The notes under the pieces are model-generated. The model ran no database searches. It had not been told where the DNA came from and was given only the letters and a program-made list of their open reading frames with translations. The translations under genes and the position numbers were made by a program. From Oxyruncus cristatus (taxonomy: Eukaryota; Chordata; Aves; Passeriformes; Cotingidae), in NCBI GenBank assembly GCA_013399855.1, contig VXAY01005815.1, positions 124,001-188,000 of the forward strand: a stretch of DNA of 64,000 nt, given 5' to 3'. Within the stretch, counting starts at the first letter, position 1; each line of letters begins with the position of its first letter. Shown piece by piece: positions 28,390-40,500 of the stretch.

Positions 28390-28621
28390 TCAATTTATGC
28401 TCTGAATGTCCCTGTGCATTGCGATCGTACTCTTGAAGAGTTTAAACTGGAGGCTACGAGGCTGGACTGCTTGGAGCACTTGAGTGCCTGTCAGGTTTTC
28501 ACCCTTTAAGGCCTCTGTTAGATACTCTTTATCCTTTATAACATCAAATGTTTTCAGTAGGAGGCTCTCTTTGATGCTGATTTTCTCTCTCATTCTCCAG
28601 GCATAGAAAAATGAAGGTTTT
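28390..28621 (-). CDS. Unrecognised exon-like open frame behind a good acceptor
   Basis: On the minus strand, ACTTCCCAATTTACAG (AG at 28623-28622) is followed by a frame open from the first codon: KPSFFYAWRMREKISIKESL, then LLKTFDVIKDKEYLTEALKG, ENLTGTQVLQAVQPRSLQFK and LFKSTIAMHRDIQSIN, then TGA. The composition is balanced (Lys, Glu, Leu, Ile) and less like low-complexity chance frames nearby. An ATTAAA lies about 70 nt beyond the stop, and a T-rich stretch follows the stop. It could be the last exon of an unannotated gene, a fossil exon, or chance. I do not recognise the family, and no partner exon was found to the right. Confidence 0.3.
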
Positions 28622-30027
28622 CTGTAAATTGGGAAGTGTCATAAAAGCATTTCATTACCTGCATTTGCACACAACACAACAGAGCTGGGCAGGTTCTTTA
28701 GGAGCATCCCATTGCACACCAGTGGATCAGTCCTGGATATAACGCCCAGGTGTCATCCCTGAGCCCAAATCCTGCATGGATGATGGGATGCAGATGATCA
28801 TGAACATGTTATTTGGCTTCAGACACATTTTTCACTGCCTATGAGATCACTGACCAGTCGTGTCACCAGCTAAGGAGCATCCCCATCATCTTTTAGCAAC
28901 TTTGAAGCTAAATTTAGAATAATAACCTTTGGAAATTACTTTTGCTTTGGTTTTGGTTGGAGGTTTCACTCCCTGCCAATGTCTTTACCACTCCGGTCTC
29001 TCTTTCTTCCCACCCCTGCAAACAAGTCCTGTCCAAGTGGATGTCACTGGTAAACACTCATTTGGTTCACTGCAGGTCAGCCAGACAAAACACAACTTTT
29101 GAAAGAAAATATTTTATAATCTGCAACAGCTTAAGCATCCAGGAGCAAAGCTGATGCCTCCATATACTGCCAGGAAATCCTGCAGATCAGGCCAGTGTTC
29201 TGTAAACTGTCCAGCCATTTGAGGTCCCTGGGAACTCCCTCCCAGATGCACAGAGCTCTTGGCAAGTGGAATCAGCCAACACAATGGCAGAAACCTTCAC
29301 AGGGACACCCTGCTGCCCAAATCTGCTTTCTGTCAGTCCGAGCACAGGGTTTATGGAGAACAGCAGGTAAACACCTTTGGAGAGGAATTAACCAAAACAG
29401 GACCCCCCCATCAGTACAACTTCGGCTTCCATCTCCAAGATTGACAGGGAATATACAATTTACAGCCATGTCCAGGAAACAAGTGGTTTTGCAGCCTGGC
29501 ATTGAACAAATTTAGGTGACAATAAGCCTTTTCTGGCACAAAAGACAGACCAGAATTTGACATTAGTAGTTGATTCACTGTGAAAAACGGGTGTTGATTG
29601 ACTTGGCTTCTTCCAAACACATCGCTACCCAGAGATTAAAGACCACATGGTGAGGATGCACAAAACTGAATTTTATGGGAGCATCTCTCAGCTGAGCAAC
29701 AAAAAGAAAGTCTCTGCCTTCAGAGTTTTCAGACTTCTTTTCCCCTTCCTAGACTTCTGAAATTCAGAGGTTGGGAAGATGTTAGGGGCTTTTTTTAGCC
29801 TTTTTATAAGATGTGATAGCAAAACCTACCCCTACACTGCTGAAGGGAGCTCAGAAGAGGGTTGTTTTGGTATCTGTAGACTGAATTCTCTCTTGTCTGG
29901 GCCACTCTCATCACTGCACATTTCCCCACAGAAAGTCTTCATCCTTCTTTGGCATTGGGAGGAATAGGGCAGAACAGGGACCCACATACAGGCAAAGGCA
30001 AACAACCAACATCCAAGTACAGTTTGT

Positions 30028-30103
30028 ACCAGTAAGAGAGTTCTTTAGTTCAAGACTAGTGTCTTAATGGGACCATAAGAGCCTTATCTGGGCTAAACCT
30101 TTA
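30028..30103 (+). repeat. 76-bp direct repeat, copy 1
   Basis: It starts ACCAGTAAGAGAGTTC and ends GGGCTAAACCTTTA. It is identical, base for base by eye, to 31476-31551, and the flanking bases differ immediately on both sides. It includes a small inverted repeat AAGAC-TAGT-GTCTT. It is not a tRNA despite the length. Confidence 0.9.
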
Positions 30104-31475
30104 TCCTGAATGGTGATTGATGAGCCCTGCTAAGGCCACCAATTGTCATTAAGAGTTCCTCCACGGGGGTTCAAGGATGGTTGAGCTACTCCTTCAAAGG
30201 CTGACTTTGTGTTGTACCTCTTTTTGAATGTTTTTGTGTAGGGAAAACACCCCATCGCTGCACCTAAGAGACCTTGGCCAGGAAACAACCCTTCTTGAGC
30301 ATCGTGGGAGAGCAAGCCATCAGCAACCAGATCTTCATCTCCTGGCCACCGGTTTGGGACAGGCTGCTTCACTTTATGATGGGACAGCAAGCACCTGCCT
30401 AATTTAGAGAACTGAGACACCTCAGCCAATGCAGACACGATGCTCAATGGTGCTGCCACGATCCCAGTTAAAATATCATGGAGCATCATGAGTAACAACA
30501 TGACACAGCAAGGAGTTCCTGGCGTACCCAAAAAACCCTCCTGCTGTCCACCGTCAGCACCAGTGGAATAAATGTTTAAAACTGGGTGCCTGATCTTTGG
30601 TTCTTACATTTCAAGTGGATGCAGCAAGTGAGGGAGTGTGTAGAGGGGTGCCCTACCCCTAGCAAGTGCTTTGCCATCCATCTTTTGGATCCATCCATCT
30701 CTTTGCCATCCATCTCTTCCCACGTTTTAAGTCCTGGAGACGCCACCAGCGTGCAGATAACTGGATATTGGATTGCAGCCAGCCCTGCACAAGTAAAGGC
30801 ACATTCAGGCCCAAGATGTTTTCTGGCATCAGTATCAAGCTTCCTTTCTAGCAACTGAGGATGCTTAAAGGGCATTATAAGTAGCTGCCTGAGTATCAGA
30901 GACACTCCCTTCACTGTTTGATTTCCTTGTGCAATAACGCGTGGTCAGACTCACACAAGGTTTGCAAAGGATCAAATCTGCTCTTTTCAAAGACAGCTGG
31001 GAATACCCCTGGAAAAATGTGAAAAACACAGCATGTGTTGGGACCGGTGCCTCTCCCTCATTATTCCATATAAATACAAGCAATCTGACCCCTCTAAAGA
31101 GACTTTGCATTTCTCAGAAAATGACCATCTGTCAGGCAACAAAGGGCGCTCATTATTTAAATTAAGAATCTATTCCCTGCTGCCATTTTCACTCACTTCT
31201 CATTACAGCAGAGTCTCTCAAACACCCCATTCCCTTCGCTCAGTGAGCTGAGATCACAACTTACCCCCCCTTCCCCAGCAGCCATCACCCATAAAGACAC
31301 AACTATAGGAGGCCACAGTCTGTGGGCCGAGAGAACCCTGGATTTGCCATCCAGGGGAGTTGTGTGAATCAGAAAATACACACAAAGGCCCCATGAACTG
31401 ACAGTGTGATAGTGATTTTAAGCATGTTATTATGAAGTTTAAGTTTTCTTGAGGAGTGTGGGCATGAGTGGTGGG

Positions 31476-31551
31476 ACCAGTAAGAGAGTTCTTTAGTTCA
31501 AGACTAGTGTCTTAATGGGACCATAAGAGCCTTATCTGGGCTAAACCTTTA
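31476..31551 (+). repeat. 76-bp direct repeat, copy 2
   Basis: This is the second copy of the repeat at 30028-30103, same orientation, offset 1,448 bp. There is no shared flank that would look like a target-site duplication (TTTGT before copy 1, GTCCA after copy 2). Confidence 0.9.
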
Positions 31552-34251
31552 GTCCACCTGCAGGCTGGGACCGGCAGGAGCTGCCCTTGCACGCTCTGTG
31601 GGCTGCTGCTCCTCAGCATTTCCAAATAACCTGCCCTGCGCTGGGGAAAGGAGGCAAGGCCACCCAAATATTGCAAGTCATCACCTCTGAACCACAGCAA
31701 GGCCTTCTGTGCAGCTGCAGAAACATAGAGGTGGAGGAAGCTCAGGAGAGCCTCAACTCCCCCACAATACAGTTTCTAAGTATTTTCTGCTGAAGAAAAG
31801 AGATCTGGGAGAGTTTTTCTTGCTAGTTCTCATTGCTAATCAAGATGATTCCTCCTCTCCCCCACCTCCCATCAAGCCAGAAGAATCATATCAACAAATC
31901 CTCAGCTTGACACGATTTGCTAAATGCCACTTTTCACAAGGCTGCACAGCTCAGGGAAACGTGAGCGAGAAGCCAGAGCAGGGATGAGGCCACAACGCCA
32001 GCAGACCTCTGTGGCTCCATGGCTCTGCCTCAGGCTCTCTGGGAGCAGCCCCCTCCCCTCTCTGGGCCTTGATTCCCAACTAGACAAGAGGCAACATGGA
32101 AAAGCCTCATGTCTTGTGGCCCGGGGGGGAGGTAAGTAAATGAAAGGTTATAACACACACAGATACTTCAGTGGTGCGAACAATCGAGGCTGCTCTCAGA
32201 AGTCCCCAACTCCTGCTTGTTTGGTGGAGTAGGTCCAGCTTTTCACAGGCTGCTGTCCCCATCACCAAATACCCGGAGATTTAGTGGGTGTGAAAGTGTC
32301 TGCCTTCCCTGCGGCTGGAACGACAGCGGGGGGAGGCTCGTGCCAACCGCGATTAGGGAGCGCTGGGGCTTGGGTTGACAACTCACATCGTCTAGAGGTA
32401 CTTTGTGAATTAAGAACCCTCTTTGCTAGAGGCATGTTGCATGGCCAGACACCGGAAAGGATTGTGAAGTACTCATATTCTCTGCTGGAAAGAGCCTTGG
32501 GAGTGCAAACTATTTATTAAACAATAAAACCCATCAAACCGCTTTTAATATTTTATGTGAGGGGAAATGGGTTTCTATTATTTTTAATAAGGCAGGTTTT
32601 AAACATCTTTGGAGGAAAAGGAGAAGATCTATTCAAAGAAAGTATAGATTCTCCATGAGCAATCCCAACCTGTGTTTATTATGGATATTGTCACATTGCA
32701 AGATACAAAAATAAGAATCAAAAAAGCACAGCCTGTTGTGTCAAATTGTTTTATATACTTAAAAAAAAGCCAAAAGGGAAGGCGGACTTTAGGAATGCTG
32801 CAATGACATCAACTCTTCTCTTGATCAAAATCAAGACTGAACAAGTAAAAGTATGTGATCTTTCCAAGTGCTGAATGCCAAGTGACCCCATACCAGGAAA
32901 TTCTGAGAGCTGTATCATAGATCGAGCCTGACATTTACCAAGGAGAAGCAAAGGAACATTTAGTGACTGTGTGGGGGTTGGCTGGAGCCAATAAAAGGTG
33001 ACCATGAAGACTGGTCAAATGCCAGCATAGCTGCACAGCTCAAAAGCATGAGAAGAAATCCCATTAAATGTGACTAATCAAAGATTTGGAGGGGAATGGT
33101 CTAATAGCGCCTGCTGTTTGCCTCTGGCATGGCTTTTTCATGCTGCTGGATGCTTTTGAAGCTCTGCAACCTGGTCATTTGTGTGTTCAGTGTCTGGCCA
33201 CAAAAGCACCCTCTGCTTGAGCTTGTTCCTGCTGCTGCCAGCTACCTTCTGGGGGAAAAACAAGCAAGCAAACAAAAAAAAATCTCCAGTGCAAATTTAG
33301 GAGAGCTGGACAGAAATAAATCGCCGAGCTCGTCTCTGGAGCACGCTTCAAAAGAAATTAGCTGAAAGTAAATCAAAGGCTCTCATCCAAGAACAGCAAT
33401 GGAAAAACATCAGAGAGACACCAGTTCAAGCAGTCGCTTCAAGAGATGGGCAAGTATTGGCAGGAGAATATGGCACTTTGTGCCTTCCCTCTGCAAGTCT
33501 TTGCTTCTGTCACAGGAGGCTTTGCCCCAGGGCCTGCCTCTAGGAACAGGCTGTGGAAGATACCAGAAAGCCCCAACAGCACACACAAGATTTGCTTCTT
33601 GGTGATCCAGATTGTCCACGCCAGCAGCCATGGGATGAACCCCTGCTGAAAATCTGGGCTTTCTATTGCACAAACTGGAACATAACCCTAAAAAAAAAGG
33701 GGGTTTCCTTCTGTTTTGCACTGGAAGAGCCTCACCTTAATTATTTTGTCTAGCTGGGCATGTCACAACAAAGCCAACAGGTCCAGAGGAAAACAAAAAC
33801 TGCCTGAAAAACTCATGGAAAAAAAGAATGAAGTGGGACTACTTAGCTGGAAGAGAAAGAGCAAGCAAGGAACATAATGAGCTTCAACTGGATAGAGGCT
33901 TTCCCTGCTAGGATTGAAGACAGGACCTGATTCCCATATTTGTGATGGATCAGCTGGGAAGAAGTGAGCTTGAACCAGAAGAGGATAGAGGTTGGATATT
34001 GGGGTAGAAGGTCTTCCTGCAGCTGAGGAGAGCAGAGCACTGGATTAGGTTAGAAGGCTGTGGCATGTCCAGCCAGAGGATCCTTAAGAAAAGGTGGAAT
34101 GGTTGACTGTCAGCAAAGGCAAGTGTAACTGGTCATCCCTTAGGGCAGGGGGGACACCCCCAGTGGCCATTCCTTGTGCTCCCAAACACAGGGGGAATCC
34201 TGTGGCCAGAGATAAGGTTGGCTGTGTAGCTTAAATTGCTAAGGAGCATTT

Positions 34252-34528
34252 CATAGAACCATAGAATGGATTGCAAGGGACCTTCAAAATCACCTTATTC
34301 CAACAACCCTGCCATGGGCAGGGACACCTTCCACTGGACCAGGTCGCTCAAACCCCATCCAGCCTCGTCTTGAGCATTTCCAGGGATGGGGCAGCCAAAA
34401 CTTCTCTGGGCAACCTATGCCAGGGCCTCCCCACCCTCACAGTAAAGAATTTTTTCGTAGCATCCAATCTAAACCTACTCTTTCAGTTTAAAGCCATTCC
34501 CCCTGTGCTGAAAATCCTCGTTTCTCCA
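34252..34528 (-). repeat. CR1 LINE 3'-end fragment
   Basis: The plus strand starts ATAGAACCATAGAATGG and proceeds through GGGACCTTC, CCATGGGCAGGGACACC, GACCAGGTCGCTCAAACC, TTTCCAGGGATGGGGCA, CTCTGGGCAACC and CCCTCACAGTAAAGAA to CATTCCCCCTGTG. This is the best-preserved CR1 copy in the window, about 277 nt, in reverse orientation. Several point changes from the usual CR1 wording suggest it is not recent. Confidence 0.93.
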
Positions 34529-37500
34529 TGTGGACCTGAGCTTTAAACAACAGAAAGCTGAAGAGCAAGATGGGCAGATGGGGGCAGATGTGACAGGGTG
34601 GGGGCTCAGCAGTGTCCAAGCCGCAGCTCACGAGCCCAGGGGACATTGGTCACAGTCACACACAGCCCTGCAAGGCTGAAGCTCAGCCATGCCATGGCCA
34701 CAGTTTGGTATCAGGGTCACTGCAAGTGGGGACAGGTGAGCTTGGACATCTCACATCACAAGAACCCCTTCCCCCCATCTCACAACCACAGATCCTGTTT
34801 TCCCATGGGACTGGAGGGCAATGTCTGGGCCAATCCATATCCATGTCCCTCAGGACTTGCAGCTTTCTCCTACTTCTGCCTTCAGTTCACATTTAAGACA
34901 GCAGCACTTTATATCTCCCAGCCAGCACAGCGCCTTCCAAATTGGTGGTTAAATGAAAATTCAAAGAAACACTTAAAAATTTCATCAATGCCACTTGGAC
35001 ATGTGCCTTCAGGCTGTTTATCTTTAACTGAGATGTCACATGTAATTTAGTGGCTATATTAAGTATTGTTTTTCACTTTTGGCTGCATTGCTGTGGGCAG
35101 CCCTGTATCAGTGCACACCTTCATTCTTCATTAGGGGAGATAAATGAAAATGGCACCATTTCTCTGAATTAAAGTCCAAATATCTGACACGTCAATACCA
35201 CCTAATGGAACAAAGCACTACAGATTCCTAGAGCAGGTGTTTCATTTGCATGCTATTAGTGACAACCAAGATTAATGCTTTGCTAAATACTCATGCTGCA
35301 GTAACAAGAAAAGCAGAGGGGGGTTATACTTAAAATGGAAAACAATGACAAAATATTGTAAGCTCCTTTCTCTCCTCGAGTGATTCAGTCTTCACAACAG
35401 AACTAAAATCTTACAGCTTTGGCATTTCTTTCTACCTCTGTGCTGCATCTTGCTCATTTTTGGGTCATGCCACCCAGCAGTCTTGCAAGTTCTCCCAACA
35501 ACCTGAAGCCAAAGCTATGGGATAGCAGTAGTGCTCACAGTGGGAGCAGTGCTCTCACCTGCTGCTCCCTGCCCCAACCCTTCCCACAGGGAAGGACTTG
35601 GGAAGACTTGTAAAAAAACAAAGTTTAAACCTTGTCCCAGAGACACTGAGCCCCCCAGGATGTTTCTTTCTACACCATAAGCTGGATCTTGCCAGACTGT
35701 TTCCTACATGTGCATTTAGCAGGAATCCAAACTGCTTCTGGGATAATAACAGTAAGAAAAAACAGAAATGCAATTAAGTTACAGCTCAGGGCTGTTTGCT
35801 GCACAGGAACTCTTTGCTCTGCAAAGACTTGCCACAAAAATTCATCCTGTTCTGAGCAGCTCCATGTAAACTTGAAGCCTCTGCCACTCTTCAGGAGAGC
35901 TGCTCTGGATTCATCCCACCACCAGCACCACCATTTTGACAAAGATAGCGGGAAACACACTTGTTTTCAGTTCATACAGTATACAAATTTCAAATCTGTA
36001 ATGTAAAAGTTTACATATGTTGGGTATCCAGCTCCTGTTCCCCACTGACCAAGCTACACAACTTGTGCTTCGTCAGATGTGGGAAAACCACTGAGACAGG
36101 ATTTGTGTTGGAAATCTGCTGTTTTACAGTGAACACATCGTTTGTCAGCCAAGCCGTGTGCTTTCCCTGCAGTTTCTTGCATTAAAGAACTTAATAATTC
36201 TCACCTGGCAGCTCCTTTGGGTGGCTTAAGGGTACAGCTCTGCAGCTCCATAGTCCTTCTCCCCTTTAAAACTTGCAAGCAGGACAAAAATCTTTAGCAT
36301 AACAGTACACCCCTCAGCCCACCTCCAACCTCAGCCATACTTCAAACACTGAATTATGGGGGCTGCCCCTTATTTATACCCACACCAGGGCCACTAGCTC
36401 GGGTGCCAAACTGTGACGAGCTCATCCCTCCTCCGGGGCAGCTGAGAGCAGTTTGGGCAAAGGCTTTGGGGGGTTATTGGCCCTGAAGTGATTAATGCAG
36501 CTGAGGGTACCCCTGGGCCAGGGGTGCAGAGAGGATCCAGCCCCAGCAGCTGGGGTGTCCTGAATGTGTCCCGTGGAAAGCTGGTGCAGGGGAGGTGTCC
36601 CTGGTTAGCAGCACTTTCCCCGTGGTTACTCCATGGTTAACACTGGCTTTATGAAAAACCTCCTACACCTGGGGAGGAAACTCAGTCAACAACCAGCTCC
36701 TTCAGCTGCTCCTCTGTGGCAGCCGGTGCCTCTCAGGGAACTGCTGCATTCAGAGGCATTAAATAAAGGAAAAACCTGTGTTGCTGGGTTCCTGCTACAC
36801 TACATATCACAGGAAAAAAATAAAAAAAAAGAGGAAAAAAGCTCCACGTTAATTACTGTTGATTTAAATAAATGTGCTTTGCTTTCCCAAGGCAGCAGCA
36901 AACGGCTGGTGACACCGACACCCCTTCTGGGAAGCTGCTGGACTTCCCAGGGACTCAGCAAAATGTGGAGACAAATGGGACATTCCAGGCTCTCAGCCTT
37001 GATGAAAACAGAGCTCATTAATGTGATCAAAAACTTCAGTGTCTTCAACCTCTTTCTCTCCTGAGTGTGTGCTTCCAGAGGTTGCTTTAATGTTTGGGAA
37101 GGTAAAAATGATTTTACCCAAAGCCCTCCTGGGCTGTGGCACTGATTTCTCCCCAGAGCTCCCATGACAGGGTGCTGGTGGCTGCAGAAGGAAGGCATTT
37201 TGATAGCCATCAGCCATTCAGGCTATTTTATTATCCTGGAGGAGCAAAAGTAGCATGGCAACTAACTCTGCAGCTTTGGTTGTGGTTTTGATTTGATTTT
37301 ATTTATTAGTAATTACAGACAGAGAAAAATGAATGATAGCACGTGGGTTTTATCTAAATAACTCCTTTGCCCACTACTGTGCCCGTGCTATAATCTGCAG
37401 GCCTGTCTGCACTCTCAGTAAACTCTTTAAAGATTTAATCAAACAAATTAATCCCTTAACTCGCCTGTTCCCCCATAGCTGTCATTCAGGAGGCAGCTTA

Positions 37501-40500
37501 TTTTCTGATTTCTAAGAGCCCGATTTCTACCGAGTGCAATTTTAAACGACACAGTCCTTAAAAAATGCCCAGATAAAAGATTCGCTCTGAACCCCCCCGG
37601 TTTATATCCTGGAGTTTTGCTGTGTATGAAATTGAGATCCATTTAAATTCAACCCCATGCCAGCGAGCTCTGCGAAAGGCGGGGTCTGCGCGGAGCTGCG
37701 GGAGGAGGAGATGGGATTTAGCAGGATGGGATCTCCTCCCAGCCCCACCGCTGCCTGCTCTGACCTTGGCCAAGCCATTTAAACACTCCACGCTGTTTAG
37801 TCATCTGTAAAATTAGTATATTGCTATTTACCTACCTCCAAGAGATATAGTGAAGGTCACCGTTTGCGACGTACCTGGAGACCCTCGGGGGAACAGACCT
37901 TATGTCAGGTCTGCTGGTTCCCAAATGGCCCCCCTGGGCCAGATCTGGCAAATCCCAGGTCTTTAACTGACCCTGAGGGAAGGGACCCCGGTGCCATGGG
38001 GTTAAGTAGCTTCTGGATGAGGCCCAGCAGCTGAGATGGGTATTTGTCAGGTCTAGAAACAAAATACTATTTCTTAGAAAGTAACTTGGATCACCCCTGC
38101 GAATAGTTCTGAGGTTTAAGTCACGAATTGACCTATTTTCACTTGAAATGACAAAACAAACAACTCAGGGCTTGTCAAAACCCCGTTATGTTCATCATTT
38201 AAATGCGAATGGAAATGGAAAACCTTTAATTGGTTCCGCCAGCCATTTTTCCTGGAAACATGTCCCATGCTACAGTGCACGAGCACTGGTTGAATCACTG
38301 ATGGGAATGGCCCTGGGACCTGATGTAGGTGAGCCATGCTGAGCCATGTCATGGCTCTTCCTTTTTACCCAGATGTTTAGGATGCCACGAGGTGCTAATA
38401 CCTGCTAATAGGCAGAAGAAACCAGAAAAAAAACCAACAACCAAAAAACAACCAACCAACCAAACAAACAAAAAAAAGCTTTATATAGAAAATTTAAATT
38501 TAAACTTTTCTGCTTTTGGATCTTCCAGCCTTTTTCTTTATAAATGCACCCAAAAGTGATGCTCGAAGAGATGAGCTGGAGCAGGATGTGCCCAGTTCAG
38601 TCCTCTCACCCAGCATTTTGCCAGTTCTGAGGTAAAGTCCTTGTCAGACAAGCAAGGACTCGTCTGGGTGAGATTTAGGGGCTGAAGTGCTTGAGGGAAA
38701 AGCAAAGGGTAGGGATTAAACTGGACAGAAACCAATACATGATGGAGGCGGGCAGGCATATGATAAATAAAAGGAAAACCCCCCCGACACGACACAGATG
38801 GGGAGTGCCTGGCACTGCACTGAGCCCAATCTGCCCAGGGCTCTCCTTTATCTCCAGTGGGCAAACATGGAAAACAGGATGCTGGGGAGGCAGGTTAATA
38901 GAGCCACTGCTGGCTTCTCATTTGTGGCCATTTCTTCCATGCATTAAAGGCAGTTGTCACCATTCTTTCATCCCGTGGGTTACTGCTGGGAGAGCATTTC
39001 GCCAATACAGCGTATTTTCCACCCGGTTCCTCTGGAACGTGGGCAAGAATGAGGAGACTTTCTAAGCACAGAAATCCTGATAAAATGGTTAAAACTGAGC
39101 GCAGTGACACCAGCCCCTGCCCACACCCACCTCTCTGTGTCCAGCCCTGTGGGGCTGTTTGCAGGAGCTGCTCCATCGGCAGCACGGAGCCTCCCCCAGA
39201 AATTGCTGTATCATTAACCTGAGCTTGGCTTTGAACCAGGGCTTTAAGAGTTTATACAAGTAGTAGCTAAAAGGCATTTAATAGCACACTGCAGCCAGTA
39301 AGCAATGAATTATTTAGAATATTTTACTAAGAATAATTGCTGTTTTTAAAGAGATTCCCCCCCCCCCAATCCTCCCTGGGGCCTGTAAGTGCTTTCACGG
39401 TAGTAATAGCAAGAGAAAAACCCCAAAACACAAAGCCACCTAATAGAGGCTGCCTGGGATCAGCTAAACCACGATGCAGAGGAGGAAGAGTATCTAAAAT
39501 GTGGTTTTGGCGTTTGTTTATTAATTAAAATAAATACACAACTGCAGACAATAAAGCGAACGCACTGCCAAGAGCCAGGCTCAGAGCCCAGCTAGTCTGG
39601 GCAGGATCATGTGCACTCTCACACTCTTAAATTTGTTGTAGCTCCCACAAAATATTGAAAAAAAAAATACCTTGTTGAGGTCCTGCCCCTGGCCTGAGAT
39701 CCAGTGGGTGCTCCCCCCACAGCACAGCACAGCCCCTGCCCAGCCCTGGCACAGCCATGGCACAGCTAACCCCAAACACATTCACTGCATTTTGTCTTCC
39801 TTTTACCTCACAGAGCCACCAAAAATAAGCAAAATAATTGGGTTTTTCTGCAGTTAGTTGTGTGCTTTCCTCTCCCCTGATCTACAACTGCTGTTTGCAG
39901 GGGCTGGGCTGGGAGCTCCGGAGCTGAGTTTCGGCACAGGGCTGTTTCCCAGTGGTCACAGGGATGAGTGGCCAAAGGCCCTGGCACAGACACTGCCTTG
40001 GATGGTCGCAGGAGCTGAGGATGGTGGGATGCCATGGCCCTGATGGCAGCTGGGGGGACAACAAGGCTTTTTCTTTAGGGTTTGATGCAAGTTCCTCAAA
40101 TTGAATGGAGTCAAGGGTGGTGTTCAATTCACCCACCCCGGTACTGGTTCTGCTCAGGCCGGGGCTGAGGCTTCCAGCAGCACTTGGAGGATGCTGTGCC
40201 TTCCCATAGCCCCCTCTTCTGGAAACTCGTCAGCTGCTGTTTGCAAAACCAACAAAAATATTTGTTATTTATGTGCTACATCGAGTTGTGAGCTGTGCTG
40301 GGGGAGAGGGCACAAGGGAGGAGGATCAGAGGTCCACTGCCCAGCAATTTAAGAAAGGGGTTAAACTCAAGCACAGCTGTCTCTGGTTTTTGCTCACGTA
40401 TTTTGGAAAGTCACCCTTTCTCAAAATTCCAGGTGAGAAAACTCTTCCTTCAAAACACAGGTGAGAAGGAGAAGCTTCACTCAGGACACTGAGGAGTCCA

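Larger units (their letters stand above)
28622..34251. other. Non-coding stretch around the 76-bp direct repeats
   Basis: Apart from the two identical 76-bp repeats, and the 1,372 nt between them, no gene or recognised element was found. The DNA between the copies has no long frame with family resemblance. Confidence 0.55.

Noticed and set aside
30028..30103. tRNA gene (76 nt with GTTCAAGAC)
   Set aside because: The sequence does not fold into a cloverleaf with a conserved T-arm and D-arm, and lacks the usual A and B box wording.
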